Shown piece after piece: positions 16,698 through 30,500 of a stretch of DNA of 64,000 nucleotides. Positions within the stretch are counted from its first letter, which is position 1. The number at the start of each line of letters is the position of its first letter. The stretch is from assembly GCF_010730745.1 (NCBI RefSeq), contig NZ_AP022615.1:3410001-3474000 (forward strand). Reading direction: 5' to 3'. Position numbers and translations under genes: made by a program. A model generated the notes under the pieces. It saw nothing but the letters and a program-made list of their open reading frames with translations, was not told the origin of the DNA and made no database searches. The stretch is from Mycobacterium heidelbergense (GTDB lineage: Bacteria; Actinomycetota; Actinomycetes; Mycobacteriales; Mycobacteriaceae).

Positions 16698-16897
16698 GTC
16701 AACCTCCGATCGCGGCGCAGGTCGGCCGAGCGGTGCTCAATGGTACGCGTCCGGGTCGAACGCGGCCTGAAAAGTCCGCGGTGGCCCCGATTGGCGGACG
16801 GCCCGCCGGTGTCGGACCGGACGCGTCGGGCCGGCCGGGGTGCGCTAGTTTCGAGCTCGACCGAAATCCTGAACTTCTCCATAAGGAGCACACCGAC

Positions 16898-17887
16898 GTG
16901 AACGCAAGTCCTGTCAAGGTCGCCGTCACCGGCGCCGCCGGCCAGATCGGCTACAGCCTGTTGTTCCGCCTGGCGAGCGGCTCGCTGCTGGGGCCCGACC
17001 GCCCGATCGAGCTGCGCCTGCTGGAGATCGAGCCCGCGCTCAAGGCGCTCGAGGGTGTGGTGATGGAGCTCGACGACTGCGCGTTCCCGCTGCTGGCCGG
17101 TGTCGAGATCGGCGCGGATCCGAACAAGATCTTCGACGGCGTGAACCTGGCCCTGCTCGTCGGCGCCCGCCCGCGCGGCCCCGGCATGGAGCGCGGCGAC
17201 CTGCTGGAGGCCAACGGGGCGATCTTCACCGCGCAGGGCAAGGCCCTCAACGCCGTCGCCGCCGCCGACGTCCGCGTCGGCGTGACCGGCAACCCGGCCA
17301 ACACCAACGCGCTGATCGCACTGAGCAACGCCCCCGACATCCCGCGGGAGCGCTTCTCCGCGCTCACCCGCCTCGACCACAACCGGGCGATCTCGCAGCT
17401 GGCCCGCAAGGCCGGCGCCAAGGTCACCGACGTCAAGAAGATGACGATCTGGGGCAACCACTCGGCCACCCAGTACCCCGACGTGTTCCACGCCGAGATC
17501 AACGGCAGGAACGCGGCCGAGGTGGTCAACGACCAGGCCTGGATCGAGAACGACTTCATCCCCACCGTCGCCAAGCGCGGCGCGGCCATCATCGACGCGC
17601 GCGGCGCCTCGTCGGCCGCCTCGGCCGCGTCGGCGACCATCGACGCCGCCCGCGACTGGCTGCTGGGCAGCCCGGACGGCAACTGGGTGTCCATGGCCGT
17701 CATCTCCGACGGCTCGTACGGCGTGCCCGAGGGGCTGATCTCGTCGTTCCCGGTGACCACCGAGGGCGGCGACTGGACGATCGTCACCGGCCTGGAGATC
17801 GACGAGTTCTCCCGCGCCCGGATCGACAAATCGACCGCCGAGCTCGCCGACGAGCGCGCCGCGGTCACCGAGCTGGGCCTGATCTAG
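16898..17887 (+). CDS. mdh: Malate dehydrogenase
   Basis: A 329-residue NAD-dependent malate dehydrogenase, the same length as the Mtb enzyme, interconverting malate and oxaloacetate in the TCA cycle. The nucleotide-binding motif VTGAAGQIGYSLLFRLASG lies at residues 9-27. The substrate-binding arginines lie in LVGARPRGPGMERGDLLEAN, NPANTNALIA precedes the catalytic pair, and the active-site His is in TIWGNHSATQYPD. The GTG at 16898 has a good AAGGAG site. A malic enzyme follows in the same direction after a palindromic repeat. Confidence 0.97.
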   Translation: MNASPVKVAVTGAAGQIGYSLLFRLASGSLLGPDRPIELRLLEIEPALKALEGVVMELDDCAFPLLAGVEIGADPNKIFDGVNLALLVGARPRGPGMERGDLLEANGAIFTAQGKALNAVAAADVRVGVTGNPANTNALIALSNAPDIPRERFSALTRLDHNRAISQLARKAGAKVTDVKKMTIWGNHSATQYPDVFHAEINGRNAAEVVNDQAWIENDFIPTVAKRGAAIIDARGASSAASAASATIDAARDWLLGSPDGNWVSMAVISDGSYGVPEGLISSFPVTTEGGDWTIVTGLEIDEFSRARIDKSTAELADERAAVTELGLI

Positions 17888-17900
17888 CCCGCCGGCGCCC

Positions 17901-17953
17901 AGCCGGTAAATCCGCAGCCAAAGTGCGAGTGCGGCCCTGCGGATCTACAGGCT
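17901..17953. repeat. Palindromic dispersed repeat, family B copy 1 (after mdh)
   Basis: The 17-nt arms AGCCGGTAAATCCGCAG (17901-17917) and CTGCGGATCTACAGGCT (17937-17953) pair with two mismatches around a 19-nt loop containing AAGTGCGAGTGCGG. The inverted form of 54661-54719 aligns with it along its whole length, including the GTGCGAGT loop core. Located 13 bp after the mdh stop; it may terminate mdh transcription. Confidence 0.65.
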
Positions 17954-18040
17954 CGGCGCGGGGATGGGCGGGCGCAGCGGGCCCCCACTCTCGACGGTCG
18001 TCGATTAGGGCTACTAACGGGTAGTCAGTACCCTGGGCGC

Positions 18041-19222
18041 GTGTCCGAAATCGTGCCGCCACAGATCGCCATCGGAGACGACGAGATCTTCGAGGCCCAC
18101 GTAGGTGGGAAGCTTTCCGTCGAGCTGAAGTCTCCGCTGGACACCCAGCGCGCCTTGTCGATCGCCTACACCCCGGGCGTGGCGCAGGTCAGTCGGGCGA
18201 TCGCCGCCGATCAGACGCTGGCCGCCCGCTACACCTGGGCGAATCGGTTGGTGGCCGTCGTCAGCGACGGCAGCGCGGTGCTCGGCCTCGGTGACATCGG
18301 GCCGGCGGCGTCGCTGCCGGTGATGGAAGGTAAGTGCGGGCTGTTCAAGGAGTTCGCCGGGCTGGACGCGATCCCGATCGTGTTGGGCACCAAGGATCCC
18401 GACGAGATCGTCGAGACCCTGGCGCGGCTGCGTCCGACGTTCGGCGCCGTCAACCTCGAGGACATCTCCGCCCCACGCTGTTTCGAGATCGAACGACGGG
18501 TCATCGAGGCGCTGGACTGCCCGGTGATGCACGACGACCAGCACGGCACGGCCATCGTCGTGCTGGCCGCCCTGATGGGCGCCACCAAGCTGCTCGGCCG
18601 TGACATGTGCTCGCTGCGGGTGGTGGTCTCCGGCGCCGGCGCCGCGGGCGTCGCGTGCACGAATCTCCTTCTGGCGATGGGGGTTTCGGACATCACCGTG
18701 CTGGACTCGCGCGGCATCCTGCACACCGGGCGCGACGACATGAACGGCGTCAAGGTCGATCTGGCGCGACGCACGAATCCCGGTGGCCTCGCCGGCGGCA
18801 TGATCGAGGCGCTCGGCGGGGCCGACGTGTTCCTCGGGGTGTCGGCGGGCGTGGTCCCCGAGGAGCTGATCGCCACCATGGCACCCGACGGGATCGTGTT
18901 CGCGCTGTCCAACCCCGACCCGGAGATCCACCCCGAGCTCGCGGCCAAGCACGCGGCGGTGGTGGCCACCGGCCGCAGCGACTTTCCCAACCAGATCAAC
19001 AACGTGCTCGCGTTCCCCGGGGTGTTTCGCGGCGCGCTGGACGCGGGCGCGCGCCGGATCACCGAAAAGATGATGGTGGCCGCGGCCGAGGCGATCTTCT
19101 CCGTCGTCAGCGACGACCTCGCGGTCGACCGGATCGTCCCGAGCCCACTGGACCTGCGCGTCGGGGAAGCCGTCGCCAAAGCGGTCACCCTGGCCGCAGA
19201 AGTGTCAGACGCCACGGCGTGA
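18041..19222 (+). CDS. Malic enzyme (short bacterial type, NAD(P)-dependent malate decarboxylation)
   Basis: A 393-residue malic oxidoreductase, converting malate to pyruvate and CO2. The malic domain includes SIAYTPGVAQVSRAIAADQ, YTWANRLVAVVSDGSAVLGL, VMEGKCGLFKEFAGLDAIPI and the divalent-metal segment NLEDISAPRCFEIER with HDDQHGTAIV. The C-terminal NAD-binding domain starts VVVSGAGAAGVACTNLLLAM. This short form (about 390 residues) differs from the long Mez I recall elsewhere in Mtb, which lacks a gene here. GTG at 18041. Placement beside mdh links it to malate partitioning, and its stop overlaps the lpqZ start. Confidence 0.9.
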   Translation: MSEIVPPQIAIGDDEIFEAHVGGKLSVELKSPLDTQRALSIAYTPGVAQVSRAIAADQTLAARYTWANRLVAVVSDGSAVLGLGDIGPAASLPVMEGKCGLFKEFAGLDAIPIVLGTKDPDEIVETLARLRPTFGAVNLEDISAPRCFEIERRVIEALDCPVMHDDQHGTAIVVLAALMGATKLLGRDMCSLRVVVSGAGAAGVACTNLLLAMGVSDITVLDSRGILHTGRDDMNGVKVDLARRTNPGGLAGGMIEALGGADVFLGVSAGVVPEELIATMAPDGIVFALSNPDPEIHPELAAKHAAVVATGRSDFPNQINNVLAFPGVFRGALDAGARRITEKMMVAAAEAIFSVVSDDLAVDRIVPSPLDLRVGEAVAKAVTLAAEVSDATA

Positions 19223-20079
19223 GAATCGGCAGGGCGGCCGCGGCGCTGCTCGCCGCCGCGCTCGCCGTGGTTGTCTGGGCCGGCTGCGCGACCAACGCCG
19301 GCCAACGCCATCCGGAACTGGTGGTCGGATCCCGGCCCGACCCCGAGTCGACGCTGCTGGCCGGCGTCTACGTGGCGGCGCTGCGCTCATACGGTTTCGC
19401 GGCGCGCCCCGACGCCGCCGCCGACCCGATGGCCAAGCTGGACTCCGGCGCCTTCACCGTCGTCCCCGCGTTCACCGGCCAGGTGCTGCAGGCCCTGCAG
19501 CCCGGCGCATCGGTGCTCTCCGACGCCCAGGTCTACCGCGCGATGATCGCGGCGCTGCCCGAGGGCATCCTGGCGGGCGACTACACCACCGCGGCCGAGG
19601 ACAAACCCGTGCTGCTGGTGACGCAAGCCACCGCCCGGGCCTGGGGCGGCCAAGACCTCAGCGCGCTGCCCGGGCACTGCGACGGCGTGGCGATCGGGGC
19701 CGTCGCGGGGTTTGCGGCGCCCGCGGCGGTGGGATCGTGCCGGCTGCCCCACCCGCATGAATTTCCGGATGACACAACGCTTTTCGCCGCGGCGCGGTCG
19801 GGGCGGCTGAGCGCGGCGTGGGCCACCACCGCCGACCCCGACATTCCCGCCGACCTGGTCGCGCTGGCCGACCGCAAGCCGGCGCTGATCCGGGCCGAGA
19901 ACGTGGTGCCGCTGTATCGCCGCAACGCGCTGAGCGACAGGCAGCTGCTGGCGATCAACGAGGTGGCCGGCGTGCTGGACACCGCGGCGCTGGCCGACAT
20001 GCGCCGCCAGGTGGCCGGGGGCGCCGACCCCCAGGCGGTGGCCGGCGGATGGCTGGCCGAACACCCCCTGGGCCGCTGA
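19219..20079 (+). CDS. lpqZ: Lipoprotein LpqZ, glycine betaine/choline-type solute-binding protein
   Basis: A 286-residue lipoprotein, equal in length to Mtb LpqZ. The N-terminus VRIGRAAAALLAAALAVVVW is a signal peptide ending in a cysteine lipobox (WAGC, slightly unusual with Trp at -3). The mature part (LVVGSRPDPESTLLAGVYVA; FTVVPAFTGQVLQALQPGAS; NALSDRQLLAINEVAGVLDT) is an OpuAC-type periplasmic binding fold. No permease or ATPase is adjacent, so its transporter partner is elsewhere or absent. The GTG start overlaps the malic enzyme stop (GTGA). Confidence 0.9.
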   Translation: MRIGRAAAALLAAALAVVVWAGCATNAGQRHPELVVGSRPDPESTLLAGVYVAALRSYGFAARPDAAADPMAKLDSGAFTVVPAFTGQVLQALQPGASVLSDAQVYRAMIAALPEGILAGDYTTAAEDKPVLLVTQATARAWGGQDLSALPGHCDGVAIGAVAGFAAPAAVGSCRLPHPHEFPDDTTLFAAARSGRLSAAWATTADPDIPADLVALADRKPALIRAENVVPLYRRNALSDRQLLAINEVAGVLDTAALADMRRQVAGGADPQAVAGGWLAEHPLGR

Positions 20080-20176
20080 GGGTCATCGAGCCTGCGCCGG
20101 CGGCGTCGACCCTGCGTCCAGTGACCCCGTCAGCGGCGTTCGGGCGCGCTGAGCGCAGACTCGGCGAACTTGACGC

Positions 20177-21004
20177 TCAGCTCCGGGGGATCAGCCGGCC
20201 CGTCACGGTCAAAAACAGCCGCTGATATCCCGAGCCCGTCAGCCGCACCAGGATGTCCAGAACCTTCGCGTCGGCGCCGACGAGCACCCGGGCCCTCTTC
20301 TTGCGCACGGCTTCCAGGATGATCCGGGCGGCCCGTTGCGGGCTGGTATGGGCCAGCCGCTTGTCGAACAGTTTGGCCAGCTCGTCGCGGTCGAGTCCCT
20401 CGGCGACTGTGGCGTTGCGGGCGATCGCGGTCTTGATGCCGCCGGGGTGCACCGTGGTCACCGCGACCGGGTGGCCGGCCAGCACCATCTCCTGCCGCAG
20501 CGCCTCGGTGAAGCCGCGGACGGCGAACTTGGCCGCGTTGTAGGCCGCCTGCCCCGGCGACGAGAACAGCCCGAACACGCTCGAGACGTTGATGACGTGG
20601 CCGTCGCCGGAGGCGATGAGGTGCGGAAGGAAGGCCTTGGTGCCGTTCACGACGCCCCAGAAGTCGACGTCCATCACCCGTTCGATGTCCTTGAACGGGC
20701 TGACCTCGATGTCTCCGGTGTAGGCGATGCCGGCGTTGTTGTAGATCTGGTTGACCTTGCCGAAGTGCTCGTTGACGGCGTCGGCGTAGGCCAGGAACGC
20801 CTCGCGTTCGGTGACGTTGAGCCGATCCGCCTTGACCTCCGCGCCGATCGCCTTCAGCTGTCGCTCGGTGTCGGCCAGCCCCTCGACGTTGACGTCGCTG
20901 ATCGCCACCTTGGCGCCCGAGCGGCCCAGCTCGATCGCCAGCGCCCGTCCGATGCCCGAACCCGCGCCGGTGACCACGGCGACCTTCCCGGCAAACCCCT
21001 CCAT
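20177..21004 (-). CDS. Short-chain dehydrogenase/reductase (Rv1245c-like)
   Basis: A 275-residue classical SDR: the cofactor motif TGAGSGIGRALAIELG near residue 12, NNAGIAYTGDIE, the catalytic Ser in INVSSVFGLFSS and the Tyr-x3-Lys YNAAKFAVRGFTEALRQE. These enzymes oxidise or reduce alcohol/keto groups with NAD(P)H; the substrate is unknown. ATG at 21004 behind GGGAGGGG. The C-terminal 40 residues (VRKKRARVLVGADAKVLDIL) are basic and typical of mycobacterial membrane-associated SDRs. Confidence 0.9.
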   Translation of the reverse strand: MEGFAGKVAVVTGAGSGIGRALAIELGRSGAKVAISDVNVEGLADTERQLKAIGAEVKADRLNVTEREAFLAYADAVNEHFGKVNQIYNNAGIAYTGDIEVSPFKDIERVMDVDFWGVVNGTKAFLPHLIASGDGHVINVSSVFGLFSSPGQAAYNAAKFAVRGFTEALRQEMVLAGHPVAVTTVHPGGIKTAIARNATVAEGLDRDELAKLFDKRLAHTSPQRAARIILEAVRKKRARVLVGADAKVLDILVRLTGSGYQRLFLTVTGRLIPRS

Positions 21005-21045
21005 AACCACCCCTCCCTTCCCTCGCGAGCCGCTCGCGAGCCCCT

Positions 21046-21107
21046 CGCGAGCGTGCGTGTTTGTACGTCGACACGCCGCTATCGCTGACACTTTACGCAC
21101 GCTCGCG
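21046..21107. repeat. Palindromic dispersed repeat, family A copy 2 (3' of kgd)
   Basis: The 13-bp perfect arms at 21046-21058 (CGCGAGCGTGCGT) and 21095-21107 frame a 36-nt loop. Its first 35 bases match the inverted copy at 4831-4890. Just upstream the 8-bp palindrome CTCGCGAG occurs three times between 21022 and 21052. It lies 41 bp past the kgd stop codon and may end kgd transcription. Confidence 0.7.
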
Positions 21108-21147
21108 GCGGCGACGGCGACCAGCGCCGGCGGCGCCGGCGTCACGT

Positions 21148-24819
<3,672 letters not shown>

Positions 24820-24935
24820 GGCCGCTGTTCGCCTCAATCCTTTTGTCCTGCAGGTTCCGCCAACGCTATGTTTCCGCCCCAATAAAGGCTAACCTTTCGC
24901 CGGCGATTCGCGAGCGCGACCGGACGCGGGCGAAG

Positions 24936-25703
24936 CTAGCCGGCTTCGTCGATCGGGGGCAGCAGGCGCAGCGCGGTCGGCCAGCGCGTGGGCGGGGCGC
25001 CGAACGCGCGGCGCGCGTTGCGGGCGATCTTCCTGCCCGCAAGATAATTGCCGACGGCGCCGACGATGGCGCCGATGCCGACCGGCAGCAGCTTGCCGAA
25101 CAACAGCGCGCCGCGTCGCACCGTGTACCGCTTGACCCACGACTTGAGCAACCGCGAGTTCAGCCGCGACATCGACGACAGCGGCAGCGCGGCCACGCCT
25201 TCGGAAACCCAGGCGCCGCGCGTGCGGGCCGGGCCGATCAGCTCGGCGACGGCATGCTTGCCGTTGTCGCCGACCAGCACCGACAGCACCAGGGCGCGGC
25301 GTCGCTCCCGGTGCTCGGCGGGAACGCCGTGCACCACCGCCAGCGCCAACACGAAGAGCGCGGTGGCCTCGAGGAATGTCACGGTTTCCGCCGCCGCGGC
25401 GGACAGCGCGCTCAGCGTGCCGATCCCGGGGATGGTCGCCGCCGCGCCCACCGCGATGCCGCCGGCCGTCACCACGGCCACGTAGCGCTTCTCCAGCTTG
25501 GCGACGATCTCGGCCGGGCCGGCGCCCGGGTGCGCGTGCCGCAGGCGGGACACGTAGGCCTCGGCCGCCGGGCCCTGTACCCGCGAACTACGCTCGATGA
25601 CCTGCGCCAATGCCCGCGCGGACGCCTTCGGCCGGCCTCCCGTGGTGGCCGGCGCCGGTTCCGGCTTGGACATGTGTGAAGCTTTGTTCCGTCGGGCCCG
25701 CAT
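24936..25703 (-). CDS. EcsC-like conserved protein (Rv1249c-like)
   Basis: A 255-residue protein with alternating hydrophobic helices (VVTAGGIAVGAAATIPGIGT; TALFVLALAVVHGV) and a C-terminal GKLLPVGIGAIVGAVGNYLA segment that I recognise from the EcsC family. Location is probably membrane-associated. ATG at 25703 has AGGAGAGG eight bases upstream, better than the internal ATG at 25673. It is divergent from the MFS gene. Function unknown. Confidence 0.75.
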   Translation of the reverse strand: MRARRNKASHMSKPEPAPATTGGRPKASARALAQVIERSSRVQGPAAEAYVSRLRHAHPGAGPAEIVAKLEKRYVAVVTAGGIAVGAAATIPGIGTLSALSAAAAETVTFLEATALFVLALAVVHGVPAEHRERRRALVLSVLVGDNGKHAVAELIGPARTRGAWVSEGVAALPLSSMSRLNSRLLKSWVKRYTVRRGALLFGKLLPVGIGAIVGAVGNYLAGRKIARNARRAFGAPPTRWPTALRLLPPIDEAG

Positions 25704-25880
25704 AGTGCCTCTCCTGCGAATGGCGTCCCCTCAGGCTAACGCGCCTGCCGCAACACGCGGACCGGGTGCAAGGCTTTGCGCCTACGCGGTCCGCGGGCGC
25801 CGGCCACGTGCCCCGCCCGGGAAGAGTGCGACCGGGCAGGGCCGGACACCACCGTCCGGACGCTGAAACGAGGTGGGTGC

Positions 25881-27521
25881 ATGACCACGGCGACGCCCCG
25901 GTCGCCCGGGGGAACCCGGCGCGCACGACCGGCGAACCCCTGGCACGCGCTCTGGGCGATGATGATCGGCTTCTTCATGATCATGGTCGACTCGACCATC
26001 GTCGCCATCGCCAACCCGACCATCGTCGCCATCGCCAACCCGACCATCATGGCCGACCTGCGCATCGGCTACGACGCCGTCGTGTGGGTGACCAGCGCCT
26101 ACCTGCTGGGGTATGCGGTGGTGTTGCTGGTGGCCGGGCGGCTCGGTGACCGGTTCGGGCCCAAGAACCTCTACCTGATCGGCCTGGTGGTGTTCACCGT
26201 CGCGTCGATGTGGTGCGGGCTGTCGGGCAGCGCCGTGATGCTGATCACCGCCCGCGTCGTGCAGGGCGTCGGCGCCGGGGTGCTCACCCCGCAGACCCTG
26301 TCGGTGATCACCCGGATCTTCCCGGCGCACCGGCGCGGCGTCGCGGTCAGCGTGTGGGGCGCGACCGCCGGCGTCGCCAGCCTGGTGGGCCCGCTGGCCG
26401 GCGGCGCGCTGGTCGACGCGCTGGGCTGGCAGTGGATCTTCTTCGTCAACGTCCCCATCGGCGTCGTCGGCCTGGCGTTGGCCGTGTGGCTGGTTCCGGC
26501 GCTGCCCACCCAGGCGCACCGGTTCGACCTGCTCGGCGTCGCGTTGTCCGGGGTGGGCATGTTCCTGATCGTCTTCGGCCTGCAACAGGGCCAGGCCGCG
26601 CACTGGCAGCCCTGGATCTGGGCGATGATCGTCGCCGGCGTCGGGTTCATGTCGGTGTTCGCCTACTGGCAGTCGGTGAACACCGGCGAGCCGCTGATTC
26701 CACTGGACATTTTCGGTGACCGCGACTTCGGCCTGTGCAGCGTCGGGGTGGCCATCGTCTCGTTCGGGGCGACGGCGATGATGCTGCCGCTGACGTTCTA
26801 CGCGCAGGCGGTCTGCGGGCTGTCGCCGACGCGATCGGCCCTGTTGATCGCGCCGATGGCCGTCGCCAACGGTGTGCTCGCGCCGTTCGTCGGCAGGATC
26901 GTCGACCGCCACCACCCGCGGCCCGTCCTCGGTTTCGGCTTTTCGGTGCTGGCGATCGCGCTGACGTGGGCCGCGTTCGAGATGTCCCCGGGCACGCCGA
27001 TCTGGCGGCTGGGTTTGCCGTTCTTCGCGATCGGCGTCGGGATGGCGTTCGTGTGGTCGCCGCTCACCGCGACCGCGACCCGCAACCTGCCGCCGCAGCG
27101 GGCCGGCGCGGGCTCCGCCGTCTACAACTCGATCCGCCAGCTCGGAGCGGTGCTCGGCAGCGCGGGCATGGCCGCGTTCATGACGTCTCGGATCGGTGCC
27201 GAGATGCCGCCGCAGCGACCCGGCGCGCCCACCGGCGGGGGCGCCGTCACGCTGCGGCTGCCCGGGTTCCTGCGCGATCCGTTCGCGGCCGCGATGTCGC
27301 AGTCCGTGCTGTTGCCCGCGTTCGTGGCGCTGTTCGGAATCATTGCCGCGCTGTTCCTGGTCGGGTTCGCGCCGTCGGCGCCCGGGGGCGCTGAGCCGTC
27401 CGGCGACGGCGACGTCGCCGACGGTGACGACGACGACTACGTCGAATTGATACTTCGCCGACCGGCGTGCGAGCTGGTCGACGCCCCCGCCGGCCACGGC
27501 CGGCACTCGTCCGGCGAATAG
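25881..27521 (+). CDS. MFS drug-efflux transporter, 14-TM DHA2 family (Rv1250-like)
   Basis: A 546-residue EmrB/QacA-type proton antiporter. Motifs include GRLGDRFGPKNLYLIG (motif A), the antiporter motif C region WGATAGVASLVGPLAGGALV and 14 predicted helices. The C-terminus is an acidic tail (GDGDVADGDDDDYVELILRR). The first helix contains a perfect duplication of VAIANPTI, encoded by two 24-bp tandem repeats, which lengthens that helix by eight residues compared with related pumps. ATG at 25881 behind a weak GAGGTGG. Substrates unknown. Its stop is four bases from the stop of the convergent nuclease-helicase gene. Confidence 0.9.
   Translation: MTTATPRSPGGTRRARPANPWHALWAMMIGFFMIMVDSTIVAIANPTIVAIANPTIMADLRIGYDAVVWVTSAYLLGYAVVLLVAGRLGDRFGPKNLYLIGLVVFTVASMWCGLSGSAVMLITARVVQGVGAGVLTPQTLSVITRIFPAHRRGVAVSVWGATAGVASLVGPLAGGALVDALGWQWIFFVNVPIGVVGLALAVWLVPALPTQAHRFDLLGVALSGVGMFLIVFGLQQGQAAHWQPWIWAMIVAGVGFMSVFAYWQSVNTGEPLIPLDIFGDRDFGLCSVGVAIVSFGATAMMLPLTFYAQAVCGLSPTRSALLIAPMAVANGVLAPFVGRIVDRHHPRPVLGFGFSVLAIALTWAAFEMSPGTPIWRLGLPFFAIGVGMAFVWSPLTATATRNLPPQRAGAGSAVYNSIRQLGAVLGSAGMAAFMTSRIGAEMPPQRPGAPTGGGAVTLRLPGFLRDPFAAAMSQSVLLPAFVALFGIIAALFLVGFAPSAPGGAEPSGDGDVADGDDDDYVELILRRPACELVDAPAGHGRHSSGE
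25994..26041 (+). repeat. 24-bp perfect tandem duplication inside the MFS gene
   Basis: Two identical 24-bp units (25994-26017, 26018-26041) starting GACCATCGTCGCCATCGCC encode TIVAIANP twice, followed by a partial third start (GACCATC). It keeps the reading frame and lies in transmembrane helix 1. Confidence 0.9.
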
Positions 27522-27525
27522 GGCG

Positions 27526-30500
27526 TCACATCGGCTCGGTCAACGCCAGGAACGCGCCCAAATCGATCAGGCCCGCGGGCGTGGCGGGGAGGTACTCGGT
27601 CAGCAGTCGCGAGCGCACGATCACCGCCGCGTACTGTGCCCGGCTGACCGCCACGTTGAGCCGATTCCTGTTGAACAGGAAGGAGATTCCGCGCGGTGCG
27701 GCGTCGACGGACGAGGCCGTCATCGAGACGAAGATCACCGGTGCCTGGCCGCCCTGGAACTTGTCGACCGTTCCCACCCGGACCGCGCCGAGCCCGGCGG
27801 CGGCCAACCGCCGACGCACCGTGGTCACCTGGGCGTTGTAGGGCGCCAGCACCAGCACATCGGCGGCGGCCAGCGGCCGGGTGCCGTGCTCGTCGGTCCA
27901 CGGCCGGCCGAGCAGCCGCTCGATGCCGGCGGCGATGGCGTCGGCCTCCTCCGGGCTGTCCGTCGAGTTTCCTTGGTGGTCAACGGGAAGCACGTGCACG
28001 CCGGGGGGATACCCGTCGAGGTGCCGGGCGGCGGTGCATGGATGGGAATGCAGCCTGCCTTCGTAGGACAGCGCGGAGACCGCGGCGCAGACCGCCGGAT
28101 GCATTCGGTACGAGAGGTCCAGGAAGTAGCCCCGCTCGTCGGGCAGCGTGCGCTGGCCGTCCACCAGCCAGTCCAGGGCCGACGTGTCGACCGGTTCCGG
28201 ATGCGTGCCCTGGCTCACCTGCGGCAGCTGCTGGGGGTCGCCGAGCAGCAGGAGGTTGGCGGCCGCCGGCGCCACGGCGATGGTGTTGGCCAGGCAGAAC
28301 TGGCCGGCCTCGTCGATCACCAGCAGGTCCAGGCTGCCCGGCGTTACCCGGTTGGCGTTGGCGAAATCCCATGCCGTGCCGCCGATCACGCAGCCGGGAT
28401 TATCCCGAACGAACGCCGCGTACTCGCCGCCGTCGATCTCCTGCCAGCGCGGGGCGTCGCGGTCGTAGCGTTTCTTGGCGACTCGCGCCGGATCCAGGCC
28501 GGCATCGATCACGCAGTCCAACAGGTTCTCCACCGTGGCGTGCGATTGCGCCACGACGCCGATGCGCCAGCCATGGTCGATGACCAGCCGCCTGATCACC
28601 CGGGCGGCGGTGTGCGTCTTGCCGGTCCCCGGCGGGCCGTGCACCGCCAGGTACGACGAGTCCAGGTCCAGGGCCGCGGCGGTGATGTCGGCGGCGGTGT
28701 CGGCGCCGCGCGGCAGCGGGGCGCCGCCGCGGGTGCGGGGCGCGCGGCGCAGCAGGACGTCGACGACGGCGGTGGACGGCAGCCGCGGCAGCCCTTCGGC
28801 CACGGCGGCGGCCGTCGCTTCGATCGACTCCCGCAGCTTCGTCGTTGGGATGGGCGGCCCGGGGGTGAGCGCGAAGGGCAGATGGTCAAAGGTGGTGCCG
28901 TCGCTGCCGGCTCGCTCGCAGATGACCACGTCGGTGGGCACCGCCGGATCGTCGACCGCGACGATTTCGGCGCGCCCGGCCGCCCGCCGGGCGGGATCGT
29001 CGGTCATGCCGGGCGGGGCGGGGGGCTCGTAGAGCGCGAAGACCTCCATCGCCAGGTCGCCGCGCGCCAGCGCCCCGCGCAGTCGCACCTCCCGGCGCGG
29101 CTTGCGGGCGCGGGGCGGGGTGTGCCAGTCGGCGCCGACGGAGGCGTGCTCGGCGAAGAAGACGTCGGTGTCGTCGGCCCACTCCTCGACGGGGAAGTTC
29201 AGCCGGTCGAAATGGGCCCACCAGAACGGCTTGTCCTCGCGGCGGTGGTAGCCGCGCGCCGCGGACACCAGCGCCACCGCCGTCTGCTCGGGCGTGCGAT
29301 CGGCGATGCCGGCGGCGCCGGTGAACGCCGACAAGGTCATCGCCAGCTGGTCGCTCTCTTCGACGATGTCGCCCTCGGGAACCGGTTGGGCACCAACGGG
29401 TATCACGCCGGATTCGTAGGCGCGCAGCATCAGCCAGTTGCGCAGTTCGCGCGTCGACCGGCAGTCGTAGTGGTTGTAGTCCTCGATCTCCCTGAGCACC
29501 GACGCGGCGTCGTCGAGACGGCCGGCGGCCCGCAGTTCGCAGCTCCGGGCATACGAGGCGATCGACTCGGTGGCCGTGGTGACCTCGCCGGCGCGCAGCT
29601 GCGCCCCCATGTAGAGCGGCTCGAGCGCCTTGAGGCTGAACGATTCCGCGCCCACCCGAATGCTCTTGCGCACCAACGGATACAGGTCGACCAGCGTGCC
29701 GCCGCGGAGCAGCTCGTCGACCTCGTCCTCGCCGACGCCGTACCGCCCGGCCAGCCGCAGCAGCGCGGTCTTCTCGTAGGGCGCGTAATGGTAGATGTGC
29801 ATGCCGGGATGGCGTTTGCGGCGCTTGTTGACCAGCGCCAGGAAATCGGTGAGTGCCTTACGCTCGTCCACCCGGTTGTGCGCCCACAGCGGGTGGAAAT
29901 CCCCGGCGGCCTCCAAGACTCCGAACAGGTATTCCAGGCCCCACTCGCGGCCGTCGGCGGTCCACAGCGGGTCGCCTTCGAAGTCGAAGAACAGGTCCCC
30001 GGGGTCCGGCTCGGGGAGCAGCGACAGCGCCTGCGCGTCGACGATCTCGAACTGCGGTGTGCCGGTGTCGCGTTGGCGGACTTGCAGTTTGGCCTGGGTT
30101 GCCAGCCTGCCCAACGCGCCGGAGAACTCATGTTTGGCCAGCTCGGCGACCGTGCTGATCCCGTCGTCGATGAGCTTGTCGCGCTGGGATATTCGCATTC
30201 CGGCGACCAGCAGCAGGTCGTCGGCCGCGCGCAGCTGCTCGGCGCACAACGGGCACCGGAGACACGCATTGACGTCGTGGTCGTCCCAGCGCACCGGGGT
30301 CCCCGCGGCGTGGTGCTCGTCGAGCAGCCGCTGCAAAAGCGCGCGCTGGGAGCGGTACACCGGGATCAGGTCGCCGACGCGGTAGCGCACCACGGTGCCG
30401 TCGCCCAGTTCCAGCTCGGCCTCCGGCGCCACCGGGACGCCCGAACCGGCCAGCGCGTCGGCGTAGGCCGCCAGCTGCAGCAACGCGGGGACCTTGGCCG

